From contig JAGMBK010000050.1 of the NCBI GenBank assembly GCA_023129805.1, positions 1-11,809 on the forward strand: 11,809 nucleotides of DNA, in the 5' to 3' direction. The position numbers and the translations under genes are program-made. The notes below the pieces were generated by a model. The model did not search any database. It was not told the DNA's origin and was given only the letters and a program-made list of their open reading frames with translations. Position 1 is the first letter of the stretch. Each line of letters opens with the position of its first letter. Shown here piece by piece: positions 1-6,282 of the stretch. Origin of the DNA: Candidatus Zixiibacteriota bacterium. Its GTDB lineage: Bacteria > Zixibacteria > MSB-5A5 > SM1-73.

Positions 1-59
1 AAAGAAAATCTTAAACCGGTCAGCGGATGAAACGGATACAATAGACCGTTTCTGCTGAA

Positions 60-80
60 GGCGGGTGTTCTTCACCCGCC
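60..80. repeat. 8-bp perfect hairpin (GGCGGGTG / CACCCGCC)
   Basis: Arms at 60-67 and 73-80 are perfectly complementary around a 5-nt loop. The hairpin lies about 150 bp beyond the 3' end of the leftward exchanger gene. It could act as a factor-assisted terminator for that operon or for whatever lies left of the window, but neither strand has a proper T-run after it. It may equally be one of the many intergenic palindromes in this window. A weaker structure, CGTGCCCTGA at 161-170 against TCAGGGCGTG at 182-191, follows nearby. Confidence 0.5.
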
Positions 81-226
81 GTTTCATTTCCCGTCCACAG
101 GATCCATAGGATTGGTGAAGCCTGCATGAATTCTGTGTCTTGAGACCAGCCATGCACGGACGTGCCCTGAGACCATGCGGTTCAGGGCGTGCCCGTCTGG
201 GGAATACCAATGGGGAGCAAATATAT

Positions 227-1186
227 TTATCGAAAAAAGCAAAGTGAAATCAAAAACAAAACATATAGTGTTAAGAGAAAAGCCCCCTCGATTCGGCTGA
301 TTTCTAACCTTGTTTTCATTATGAGGAACAACAAAATGCCGAAGACTAACGACACAGGGAACTCAAACAACCGGGTGCCTTTCTCAATGCTTAGGGGATT
401 AATCACGGCTGCAGCCCCAATGATAAAAGAGATATTGAAGATGTTACTGCCGATTACATTTCCTACACTAATATCTGCTTCCTTACGGTAAGCAGCAACT
501 GTTGACACGGCTAATTCCGGAAGGGAGGTTCCTATGGCCACTAAAGTTATAGCTATTACCAGTTGGCTTATCTCGAATTCTTCAGCTATGAAAATTGCTG
601 ATTTAATTAACAGGTGCGCACCACCTATAATAAATATCAAACCAATAAAAACGAGCAGAAGAAATCTAGTCGTCACTCCCCGTTCACTTTTCAGAAATCT
701 TCCATACTCTTTCTCTGCCAGAAGGCTATTCTGGCGGTGTCTTAATGCCTGATAAAGAACATATATTAAAAACAAGATAAATCCAGTAAGAAGTACTCCG
801 CCTTCTAAACGGCTTATCCGTAGATCAAGAGCCATCGAATAAAAGACTATTATGGCTCCGATCATAAGAGGCAACTCTTTATTTATGATGGACAATCGGA
901 CTTTGAGCGGTGAGATCATGGCCGATATGCCTAAAACCAGTCCGATATTTGCTATGACACTACCTAAGATATTACCCAAGACGATATCACTATTTCCTTT
1001 AAAAGAGGCTACTATACTCACTGCGCCCTCAGGCGCAGAACCGCCAAAAGCTACAATGGTTACACCTATAATAATTGGTTGGATATGTAAAATGCTAGCT
1101 AATCTGGATGACCCTTTGACCACCCACTTTGAGCCAAAGTGTAGTGCAGTCAAGCCAATTAAAAATATGATAATATGCATTAACAT
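227..1186 (-). CDS. Na+/Ca2+ exchanger-like antiporter (CaCA family)
   Basis: A 319-residue inner-membrane antiporter predicted to extrude Ca2+ against Na+ (or H+). The protein is almost entirely hydrophobic, with about ten membrane segments in two inverted halves. Each half carries an alpha repeat: residues 48-90 (GGSAPE ... GNILGSVIANIGLVLG) and 218-257 (GTSLPE ... GNVIGSNIFN). By analogy with archaeal NCX_Mj, E53, N80 and E224 correspond to the ion-coordinating Glu/Asn/Glu. The fourth site appears to be N251, where NCX_Mj has Asp; Asn there fits a K+-independent exchanger. The first alpha motif reads GGS rather than the usual GTS. The start lies 13 nt after the DUF502 stop, so the two genes are probably co-transcribed. 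A second Met at residue 3 is an alternative start. The family call is firm; the transported ion is inferred. Confidence 0.9.
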   Translation of the reverse strand: MLMHIIIFLIGLTALHFGSKWVVKGSSRLASILHIQPIIIGVTIVAFGGSAPEGAVSIVASFKGNSDIVLGNILGSVIANIGLVLGISAMISPLKVRLSIINKELPLMIGAIIVFYSMALDLRISRLEGGVLLTGFILFLIYVLYQALRHRQNSLLAEKEYGRFLKSERGVTTRFLLLVFIGLIFIIGGAHLLIKSAIFIAEEFEISQLVIAITLVAIGTSLPELAVSTVAAYRKEADISVGNVIGSNIFNISFIIGAAAVINPLSIEKGTRLFEFPVSLVFGILLFLIMKTRLEISRIEGAFLLTLYVLFLISLCFFR

Positions 1187-1199
1187 TGGTAGCTTTAAT

Positions 1200-1823
1200 T
1201 CACAAACTCTTTTTTGCTAGAAGAACCTTTGGGGAAGTGATTCCACCCGAGACGAAGAATTTGATTCCCTGCTCTACGGTCATTTCCAAAGGGATCACCT
1301 TCTCCCTGTGGAAAAGCACGATAAACCCAGTGATGGGGGTGGGGGTGGAGGGAATAAATACAGCGATCAAATCATTGGGCTCATCGTCGAAATTCGTCTT
1401 GATTTCTTGAGTCAAGAAACCCAAACAGAACATCCCTTTGGCAGGAAATTCCGCCAGCACCACCTGTTTGAAGGAGCCCTTGTCGCTGGTGGTAATCGCT
1501 TCAATCAGTTGCTTGGAGGAACTATAAATTGTCCGCACCAGCGGAGTTTTGATCAAAAAAATCTCCCATATTTTGAAAAGCCTGGATCCGATAACGTTGG
1601 CAGTGAGAACGCCGGCTAAAAAGATCAATATGATGGTGGCGACAACCCCCAACCCGGGAACTTTATAACCTATGAGTTGGGCGATAAACGGGGAGAGGAG
1701 ACCATCTATCCCTTCGAAAAGGAAACGCAAGACCAGAATGGTTATGATAAGTGGCACAATAACTAAGATTCCACCCAAGAAGTATCGCCGCAGAATTGTG
1801 TTTAATTTCGATCTTACCGACAT
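1200..1823 (-). CDS. DUF502 family membrane protein
   Basis: A 207-residue protein of the DUF502 family, whose biochemical role is not established. Two N-terminal transmembrane segments (about residues 13-33 and 57-78) flank a short loop containing the family's VPGLG motif. The conserved block IKTPLVRTIYSSSKQ is at about 92-106. A soluble C-terminal domain follows, with the signature pieces VVLAEFPAKGMFCLGF and VFIPSTPTPITGF and the closing FVSGGITSP. The length is normal for the family. No clear Shine-Dalgarno precedes the ATG, but this start gives the expected short basic N-terminus before the first membrane segment. It is the promoter-proximal gene of a two-gene leftward unit with the exchanger. 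A link to membrane or ion homeostasis is inferred only from that neighbour. Confidence 0.88.
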   Translation of the reverse strand: MSVRSKLNTILRRYFLGGILVIVPLIITILVLRFLFEGIDGLLSPFIAQLIGYKVPGLGVVATIILIFLAGVLTANVIGSRLFKIWEIFLIKTPLVRTIYSSSKQLIEAITTSDKGSFKQVVLAEFPAKGMFCLGFLTQEIKTNFDDEPNDLIAVFIPSTPTPITGFIVLFHREKVIPLEMTVEQGIKFFVSGGITSPKVLLAKKSL

Positions 1824-1904
1824 ATTTTTTGTTTCAAATGAGGGTTTAGACTAAAAAAAATCGTCTTGTTTTGCACATTTTCTTAATCGTCTAACTTCGG
1901 GCTA

Positions 1905-1932
1905 AAATTATCTTATTTTTGAGCTTTGTCAA
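1905..1932 (-). promoter_or_regulatory. Putative sigma-70-type promoter for DUF502-exchanger
   Basis: Read on the minus strand, TTGACA (plus positions 1927-1932) is followed after 16 nt by TAATTT (1905-1910). The predicted start of transcription, near 1898, gives a leader of about 75 nt before the DUF502 ATG. The same architecture recurs at the other promoters called here. Confidence 0.6.
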
Positions 1933-2066
1933 GAAGATTTGGATGGACAGAGCATTCAGTTTGGATTTTTGTAGTTGCGCGTATCCTTGCCCCGCAACGA
2001 TGATGATTTAAGGTGAGAGTTCACCATAAAAGGCACCCCGAATCAACGGTGAATGAATTACGGCTA

Positions 2067-2103
2067 AGAGAGACTCTCTAGCACCTAACTTAAGTTAGGT
2101 GCT
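2067..2103. repeat. Perfect 24-nt palindrome with adjacent 6-bp inverted repeat
   Basis: Positions 2080-2103 are perfectly self-complementary (half-site AGCACCTAACTT). Immediately left, 2067-2079 form AGAGAG-A-CTCTCT. The position downstream of scpA suggests an mRNA 3'-end hairpin. It lacks the T-run of a classical intrinsic terminator on either strand, and a dyad-binding protein site is the alternative. Confidence 0.6.
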
Positions 2104-2151
2104 GGAATTTAGGTTAGTCTGTTTGTTATCAGGTTATCCGGGAAAGCTAAT

Positions 2152-2898
2152 CTACTTTTTTTCGTTTCTGAACACCCATATCTCGGAAAAATGCTTGGTT
2201 TGTCTGATATAGATCTTCTGCAGTCGGATCAATTCTAAGATCGCCACGAAGGTGACCACCATCACCAATTTGATGGGGGTATCCGAGAAAAGCTCGGTGA
2301 AGACGACTCCATCTTTCTGCTCTAAGCAGTTCAGGACATATTCGATTCTTTCCTCCACGCCCACCTTGGGATAATCTATGGTGTGGAAGGTCTCCTTGGG
2401 TTGGGTATCCAGAATCCTCTTGAAGGCGAAAATGAGATCATGCAAAGAGGCTTCTACTAGAATCTCGTCTTGGGGAAGCCGATTAAGAAAAGAGAAGTCG
2501 GTTCGCGGAAACCAATGGGACTGTTCCGCTTCCTTTGCTTTCAAAACCTGGGCCGCTTCTTTGAATTTTCGATATTCCAGGAGAGCGGCGACTAACTGCT
2601 CGCGCGGATCCTCCTCTTCCTCCTCATCTTGGGTTTTGGGCAAAAGCATCCTCACCTTGATTCGCATCAGGGTAGCCGCCATCACGATGAACTCACCTGC
2701 AATCTCTAAGTTCAACTCCTTCATCAATCCGATGTATTCTGAGTATTGCTTGGTGACGTGAGCGATGGGAATATCGTAGATGTCTACCTTGTCCCTTTTT
2801 ATCAAGAAGAGAAGCAGGTCCAAAGGACCTTCGAAGACTTCTAATTTTACCGAGTAGGATGAACTACTCTCGTGGGTTCGTGTTTCGATTGATTTCAT
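2152..2898 (-). CDS. scpA: Segregation and condensation protein A (kleisin)
   Basis: ScpA is the kleisin that bridges the heads of SMC dimers and, with ScpB, compacts and helps segregate the nucleoid. The 248-residue length is normal. The N-terminal SMC-neck-binding region (about 18-85) has the family blocks VFEGPLDLLLFLI, VDIYDIPIAHVT and AGEFIVMAATLMRIKVRMLLP. An acidic linker (residues 91-97) and a coiled helical stretch follow. The C-terminal winged helix ends in VVTFVAILELIRLQKI, the part that contacts the SMC head. A purine-rich Shine-Dalgarno (GAGGGGG) sits just upstream of the ATG. The gene is the last of the HNH-trpS-RAYT-scpA run. It is separated from trpS by the transposase module, and scpB is not beside it. 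Confidence 0.95.
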   Translation of the reverse strand: MKSIETRTHESSSSYSVKLEVFEGPLDLLLFLIKRDKVDIYDIPIAHVTKQYSEYIGLMKELNLEIAGEFIVMAATLMRIKVRMLLPKTQDEEEEEDPREQLVAALLEYRKFKEAAQVLKAKEAEQSHWFPRTDFSFLNRLPQDEILVEASLHDLIFAFKRILDTQPKETFHTIDYPKVGVEERIEYVLNCLEQKDGVVFTELFSDTPIKLVMVVTFVAILELIRLQKIYIRQTKHFSEIWVFRNEKK

Positions 2899-2919
2899 TC
2901 TCCCCCTCTATTCTTTGGT

Positions 2920-2974
2920 TGTGTCGGGATATTGTTCCGTATGGATCAATCCTTCGGATTGTTATCCCGACACA
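2920..2974. repeat. REP-like palindrome A, 3' side of the RAYT gene
   Basis: Twelve-bp perfect arms (TGTGTCGGGATA at 2920-2931; complement at 2963-2974) enclose 31 nt that contain the sub-hairpin AATCC-TTC-GGATT. The element ends 8 bp from the RAYT stop codon. It matches the left half of the copy at 8660-8703 in arms and loop (both begin g-y-GTC-r-GGATATTGT), so it is a family member rather than a chance hairpin. Confidence 0.75.
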
Positions 2975-2982
2975 GAGGTAGT

Positions 2983-3579
2983 TTAAATAAATAAACAATG
3001 CACACAATCAATTTCCAAGACAGAATGATTATTCAGATAGTAATTCCGGTAGCTGGAATAAATATAATCCTCCAAGTTTTTTACCAATCCACGTCTCAGA
3101 GGGTTTTTATGAATATAATCCAATTTAACTTTCAAAGCTCTATCAGAATAAATCGGGATGCCTCTTGATTTTTCTTTCCACACCGCGTGTTTTGCCCTTC
3201 CATTCGCACAAGCTTTAAACACATTTAAAAAATTCCCAGCTTTTGCCGAGGTAAATGGATTTCCTACTTTCTTCATGGTTGAAGGCTCTGAGGCGATGGA
3301 TTCTAAAAGAGAAATTATCCTCTTGGAGCTATTTTTGAGAAAGTGCTGCATGAAGTTTTTAATAGCGCCTCCTTTTTCCGAATTCAAAAGAATATGCAAA
3401 TGATCCGGCATTATGACATAACCTTGGATCCTCACCACATATTCCTTGCGATAAAAGGTGAGTAATTCAATTAACTCATCCTTTACTTCACTTGGTTCCA
3501 ACACAGGCAGTGATCTCACAATTGAACTGGTAAAGAAGTAAGAATAATTGTCTATATAAATATTTTTCCAATTACCCAT
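2983..3579 (-). CDS. REP-associated tyrosine transposase (RAYT, Y1 HUH family)
   Basis: A 198-residue single-strand DNA transposase of the IS200/IS605-related Y1 class. In this class RAYT enzymes bind, cut and rejoin REP palindromes. The HUH metal site is intact as H60-L61-H62 within YVIMPDHLHILL. The nucleophile is predicted to be Y155 in the family block KLDYIHKNPLRRGLV. The C-terminus SSYRNYYL...HSVLEID also fits RAYTs. Residues about 100-128, between the HUH strand and the Trp-containing stretch, look longer than in many relatives. The gene is flanked closely on both sides by palindromes of one family (2920-2974 and 3593-3737). It interrupts trpS and scpA, which suggests insertion or domestication of a complete REP/RAYT unit. 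No frameshift or stop is seen, so the enzyme is probably functional. Confidence 0.9.
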   Translation of the reverse strand: MGNWKNIYIDNYSYFFTSSIVRSLPVLEPSEVKDELIELLTFYRKEYVVRIQGYVIMPDHLHILLNSEKGGAIKNFMQHFLKNSSKRIISLLESIASEPSTMKKVGNPFTSAKAGNFLNVFKACANGRAKHAVWKEKSRGIPIYSDRALKVKLDYIHKNPLRRGLVKNLEDYIYSSYRNYYLNNHSVLEIDCVHCLFI

Positions 3580-3592
3580 ACTTACTGCTCAT

Positions 3593-3618
3593 GCATCGGG
3601 ATTACAAAATCCCGATGC
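3593..3618. repeat. REP-like palindrome B1, 5' side of the RAYT gene
   Basis: Eleven-bp perfect arms (GCATCGGGATT / AATCCCGATGC) close an ACAA tetraloop at 3604-3607. Together with the following AACAGAAAA it is nearly identical to 8718-8748. It starts 13 bp upstream of the RAYT start codon. The loop is preserved and the arm bases covary (GGATT/AATCC here, GGACT/AGTCC at 8718), which supports selection on structure. Confidence 0.8.
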
Positions 3619-3637
3619 AACAGAAAAGTTTGGCTCG

Positions 3638-3737
3638 TTGCGTCAAGATCTTGTTATCCTGACACTATCAATGCTCGCCATCGGGACTACTCCGCCGGAG
3701 GCGGATCTGCCTATGGCAGAAAAGTCCCGATGCAACG
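3638..3737. repeat. REP-like bipartite unit B2 with a 30-nt insert in its loop
   Basis: The left hairpin begins TTGCGTCAAGAT and closes at ATCCTGACAC; a spacer TATCAATGCTCGC follows. The right hairpin is CATCGGGACT (3679-3688) pairing with AGTCCCGATG (3723-3732). In sister copies the right loop is ACAA. Here it is AC plus 30 nt plus AA, and the inserted 30 nt (3691-3720) are two perfect 15-nt micro-hairpins in tandem. The order of parts is the same as in the copy at 8658-8745. Confidence 0.75.
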
Positions 3738-3755
3738 GAGGATGGTGACTGTCCG

Positions 3756-4727
3756 TCACCACAGTTTCATTGCCTTCCTTACGTCCTCCATAGTTTTCTG
3801 CGCCCTATCTCTGGCTCTTTCTGCTCCGGATGTCAATACATTCTTCACGTAGGGCAAGTCCTTTTCCAACTCTGCCCTTTTCTGCCGGATCGGTCGCAAA
3901 GCTTTGTTAGTATTCACTGCACAGATTTTCTTACATTCCACACATCCTAATTTTCCAGAGGAGCAATTCTTATGAATAATTTCATGATCCGGGTTATAAA
4001 TTTTGTGTAAAAGATATACCGGGCACTGGTCCGGATGTCCGGGATCACCCAGATGTATCTTGGTCGGATCGGTATACATGATTGATATCTTTTTGGCGGT
4101 GGACTCCTCAGTCTCTCCCATACATATGTCATTATTGTATGATTTGCTCATCTTTCTGTTATCTATACCCAAGATGCCGGAAAACTGGCTCAATTTGGCT
4201 TGAGGTTCTGGAAAGACCTCGCCATACAGGCTGTTGAATCTTCTTGCCACTTCACGGGTGAGCTCAATATGGGGAAGTTGATCCTTTCCCACCGGCACCC
4301 AATTAGCCTTGTAGATCAAAATATCAACCGCCTGAAGCAAAGGATAGCCTAAAAAGCCGTAACTATCCAAACCCAATTCTACGCTTTTCTCCTTATAAGA
4401 GGGAACCCTCTCCAGCCAGGGCGTGGGGACTATCATGGAAAAAAGAAGATGCAGTTCCGCATGCTCCTTGACCTGCGACTGAAGGAAGATGGCACATTTT
4501 TCCGGATCAAGCCCGGCGGAAAGATAATCAATGGCGACCTCGATTATTCTATCAACCAGATCGGAGGTCTGATCATAGTCCGAGGTCAAGGCATGCCAGT
4601 CCACAATACAGCAATACATCTCATAATCGTTCTGAAGCTGAACCCAGTGCCTTAACGCACCTTCCAGATTGCCCAGATGCAACTTTCCGGTGGGCTGCAT
4701 ACCACTTAAGATCACCTCTCTTGCCAT
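3756..4727 (-). CDS. trpS: Tryptophanyl-tRNA synthetase
   Basis: Class I synthetase that charges tRNA-Trp in the cytoplasm. The 323-residue length is typical. The HIGH-type motif is HLGN (17-20) in GMQPTGKLHLGN, and KMSKS is at 192-196. The Trp/ATP-pocket segments YPLLQAVDIL and VGKDQLPHIELTREVARRFN are present. After KMSKS, C235, C255, C262 and C265 form C-x19-C-x6-C-x2-C. This closely resembles the C-x22-C-x6-C-x2-C motif that carries a [4Fe-4S] cluster in Thermotoga maritima TrpRS, so an Fe-S TrpRS is inferred. A good Shine-Dalgarno (GGAGAA) precedes the ATG. The gene lies between the broken four-helix-bundle gene and the RAYT module, in a leftward run probably started at the 5768-5795 promoter. 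Confidence 0.97.
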   Translation of the reverse strand: MAREVILSGMQPTGKLHLGNLEGALRHWVQLQNDYEMYCCIVDWHALTSDYDQTSDLVDRIIEVAIDYLSAGLDPEKCAIFLQSQVKEHAELHLLFSMIVPTPWLERVPSYKEKSVELGLDSYGFLGYPLLQAVDILIYKANWVPVGKDQLPHIELTREVARRFNSLYGEVFPEPQAKLSQFSGILGIDNRKMSKSYNNDICMGETEESTAKKISIMYTDPTKIHLGDPGHPDQCPVYLLHKIYNPDHEIIHKNCSSGKLGCVECKKICAVNTNKALRPIRQKRAELEKDLPYVKNVLTSGAERARDRAQKTMEDVRKAMKLW

Positions 4728-4744
4728 CAGTTCTCCGTAGGTTT

Positions 4745-4770
4745 AAGGTCAAAGGTTTAAGGTGAAAGGT
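4745..4770. repeat. 14-nt tandem repeat (AAGGTgAAAGGT), left border of four-helix-bundle gene
   Basis: Two copies, AAGGTCAAAGGT at 4745-4756 and AAGGTGAAAGGT at 4759-4770, have a 14-nt period. They lie between the four-helix-bundle remnant stop and the trpS ribosome-binding site. The second copy is a perfect inverted match to 5182-5193 on the other side of the gene. Confidence 0.7.
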
Positions 4771-4771
4771 A

Positions 4772-5170
4772 TTAGACTTTTGATTTCCACCTCAACAGTG
4801 ATTGTTCCAAGCCTCTTAACAATCTCCCACATTCGTTGCATTTTTCAAAATACTCCCTATGCGTATGCATCCATACGGATATATTTTCTCAGGTAAATAC
4901 TTTTTGCGATAAGCCATATAAATGATGTTTAGTCTCTTGCAACTCTGCCTGCGCTCTATTTATTCCTTCCAAGTAGATATTTATATGTTTGTTATTCCAT
5001 CCCTCCGCAATGTTCGCGGCGATTGAATTTGATGATCTACGAATCTGAGAACCCAACTCAAACAGTTCGAATTTAGGAAATTTTAACGAGAGTTCATTTA
5101 TCTCTAAATGTAATTCACATAATCTCCGATAAACTTCTAAGTCTTCAAAACTTCTGATTTCTCCTTTCAT
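4772..5170 (-). pseudogene. Four-helix-bundle protein (S23/IVP, Avd-like), disrupted
   Basis: Member of the four-helix-bundle family first noted in 23S rRNA intervening sequences and related to the Avd proteins of diversity-generating retroelements. Molecular function is unknown. The open part (start 5170, stop 4889, 93 residues) has the signatures FEDLEVYRRLCEL, FELFELGSQIRRSSNSIAANIAEG and INRAQAELQETKHHLY, then an unnatural tail and TGA. Downstream in the same frame to 4772 lies the expected last helix, REYFEKCNECGRLLRGLEQSL. The missing middle, AYRKKYLPEKIY, is present in another frame. Two compensating single-base shifts therefore flank the third helix and create the internal TGA. Without them the product would be about 132 residues, normal for the family. 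TGA ends trpS and HNH here, so recoding is unlikely. A truncated but folded product cannot be excluded. Inverted 14-nt repeats flank the gene. Confidence 0.75.
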
Positions 5171-5181
5171 AATGTTTTTTC

Positions 5182-5215
5182 ACCTTTCACCTTACTCCTT
5201 TCACCTTCCACCTTA
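5182..5215. repeat. 14-nt tandem repeat, right border of four-helix-bundle gene (inverted)
   Basis: ACCTTTCACCTT at 5182-5193 and TCCTTTCACCTT at 5196-5207, plus a partial copy to 5215, keep the 14-nt period and are inverted relative to the array at 4745-4770. On the minus strand the purine-rich copies lie just upstream of the four-helix-bundle ATG and may also supply its ribosome-binding site. They fill the gap after the HNH stop. Confidence 0.7.
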
Positions 5216-5216
5216 A

Positions 5217-5723
5217 TCAATCCAGAAACAGATATTGTCTCCATCTGTGATCAGAGATTCCCACAAATTGTTGAATGAAAGTAATGTGAGTTGGTCGTCT
5301 GGGTTGGCGCAAAAGCTTGAGTCCTGCCTGCTCCGGTGTGCGGTTTCCTTTTATATTGTTACATTTTATACAGGCACAAACCAGATTTTCCCAGTTATCC
5401 TTGCTGCCATAGATTTTGGGTATAACATGATCCACGGTCATGGCTCCATGATTTTCCCCGCAGTATTGACACCGGTGCCCGTCTCTTTGGATGATGTTTT
5501 TACGGGTGAGAAGAATTCTTTTATGGGGCACGTGGATATAAAAGCCAAGCCTTACCACGCTGGGCAATGGAATGGACAGAGAAACCGAGCGAATCATATA
5601 ACCATCATGTTTTTCAATGATCTCCGCCTTGCCCAGATACACCAAGATCACAGCTCTTTTCACAGAGCAGACCGACAGCGGCTCGTAATTTTGATTTAAC
5701 ACCAAGACGTTTCTGTTTAGCAT
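5217..5723 (-). CDS. HNH endonuclease family protein
   Basis: A 168-residue protein with a C-terminal HNH (beta-beta-alpha metal) domain. C85-x2-C88 (CQYCG) and C118-x2-C121 form the structural zinc site. D98-H99 in MTVDHVIPKIYGSKDNWENL supplies the catalytic His, N113 is the central Asn, and CNNIKGNRTPEQAGL is the usual helix with its Lys. The N-terminal part (1-80, NRNVLVLNQNYEPL...) is the extension found in a widespread chromosomal HNH subfamily of unknown biological role. No restriction methyltransferase or phage gene lies nearby, so a restriction role is not supported. AGGA lies almost against the ATG, so the ribosome-binding site is poor, but this start gives the conserved N-terminus. 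It is the first gene of the leftward run and has its own promoter upstream. Confidence 0.9.
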   Translation of the reverse strand: MLNRNVLVLNQNYEPLSVCSVKRAVILVYLGKAEIIEKHDGYMIRSVSLSIPLPSVVRLGFYIHVPHKRILLTRKNIIQRDGHRCQYCGENHGAMTVDHVIPKIYGSKDNWENLVCACIKCNNIKGNRTPEQAGLKLLRQPRRPTHITFIQQFVGISDHRWRQYLFLD

Positions 5724-5767
5724 TTCCTAACCGACCTCTGAGCCAAAAGCGTGCTTAATTGTCTTTA

Positions 5768-5795
5768 AATGTAAGAAAAATCAAGCATATGTCAA
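5768..5795 (-). promoter_or_regulatory. Putative promoter of the HNH-trpS-scpA run
   Basis: On the minus strand TTGACA (plus 5790-5795) is followed after 16 nt by TACATT (plus 5768-5773). Transcription would begin near 5761, about 38 nt before the HNH start codon. No comparably good promoter is seen before trpS, so trpS and scpA may depend on this one. Confidence 0.55.
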
Positions 5796-6203
5796 TCATT
5801 TTTTGAAGTTTATCTGCATGGCACAGTTGACCAATGTGTGTTATAACCAAATAAATATCAGACAATCAAGAGGGATTTTTGTAACAGGAGTCTTTTGAAT
5901 AGGTTGCTGGCAGAAGCCAAAAGTTTAGATCAAAGAGAAATGAGTTGAGATTAGTTTTCATTTTGTGCTTCACTTCAAGTATGTTTCTTTGATTAATGAT
6001 ATGGTCAGACGCCCTTCCCAGCCCTTCCGGTAAGATGAAGCATACACCTCCTGAGGGAAGGGTGTTCGCTAAGATTAGTTGGTTGAGGCATATTTATGCT
6101 TGGTGAGCAAGAAAGGATTATTTCTCATTGAAAGCAAAAGGAACGGCCAAGAATGCTGGGTTCGCTTTGGCTACTCCCCCAAGGTTTTTTTTGAAAAAAA
6201 TGC

Positions 6204-6232
6204 TTGACAGGGTTGAGAGTAAAGGTTATATT
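6204..6232 (+). promoter_or_regulatory. Near-consensus sigma-70-type promoter
   Basis: TTGACA at 6204-6209, a 17-nt spacer, then TATATT at 6227-6232. It is the best promoter in the window. Expected transcription start is near 6239, which leaves a 290-nt leader before the first sizeable gene (6529), or 44 nt before the small GTG-started ORF at 6283. Confidence 0.75.
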
Positions 6233-6282
6233 AGTTTCGTATTTAGCGTTCTGGGGAGTTTAGAAGGTACAAAGAAGGGGTT

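Larger units (their letters stand above)
1824..2151. other. Intergenic region between scpA 3' end and DUF502
   Basis: No convincing ORF is seen in this 328-bp stretch. The left part holds the leader and promoter of the DUF502 operon. The right part holds a perfect 24-nt palindrome (2080-2103) next to a short AGAGAG/CTCTCT inverted repeat (2067-2079), about 50 nt beyond the scpA stop. Nothing resembling scpB, the usual partner of scpA, is present. Confidence 0.6.

Noticed and set aside
1..226. Possible 3' end of a rightward gene entering from the left (frame ending at TGA near position 28)
   Set aside because: Only about nine codons with no recognisable sequence; cannot be supported.
4889..4891. 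TGA inside the four-helix-bundle gene read as a recoded sense codon
   Set aside because: TGA is the natural stop of trpS and the HNH gene in this window, and the preceding residues are themselves out of frame, so frameshift decay explains it better.
4745..5215. Short regularly spaced repeats considered as CRISPR
   Set aside because: The unit is 14 nt with only 2-nt spacing, in inverted arrays on both sides of a gene; no spacers and no cas genes.
4772..5723. Four-helix-bundle plus HNH considered as a diversity-generating retroelement or defence island
   Set aside because: No reverse transcriptase, template repeat or variable repeat is present, and the HNH belongs to a common chromosomal family beside housekeeping genes.
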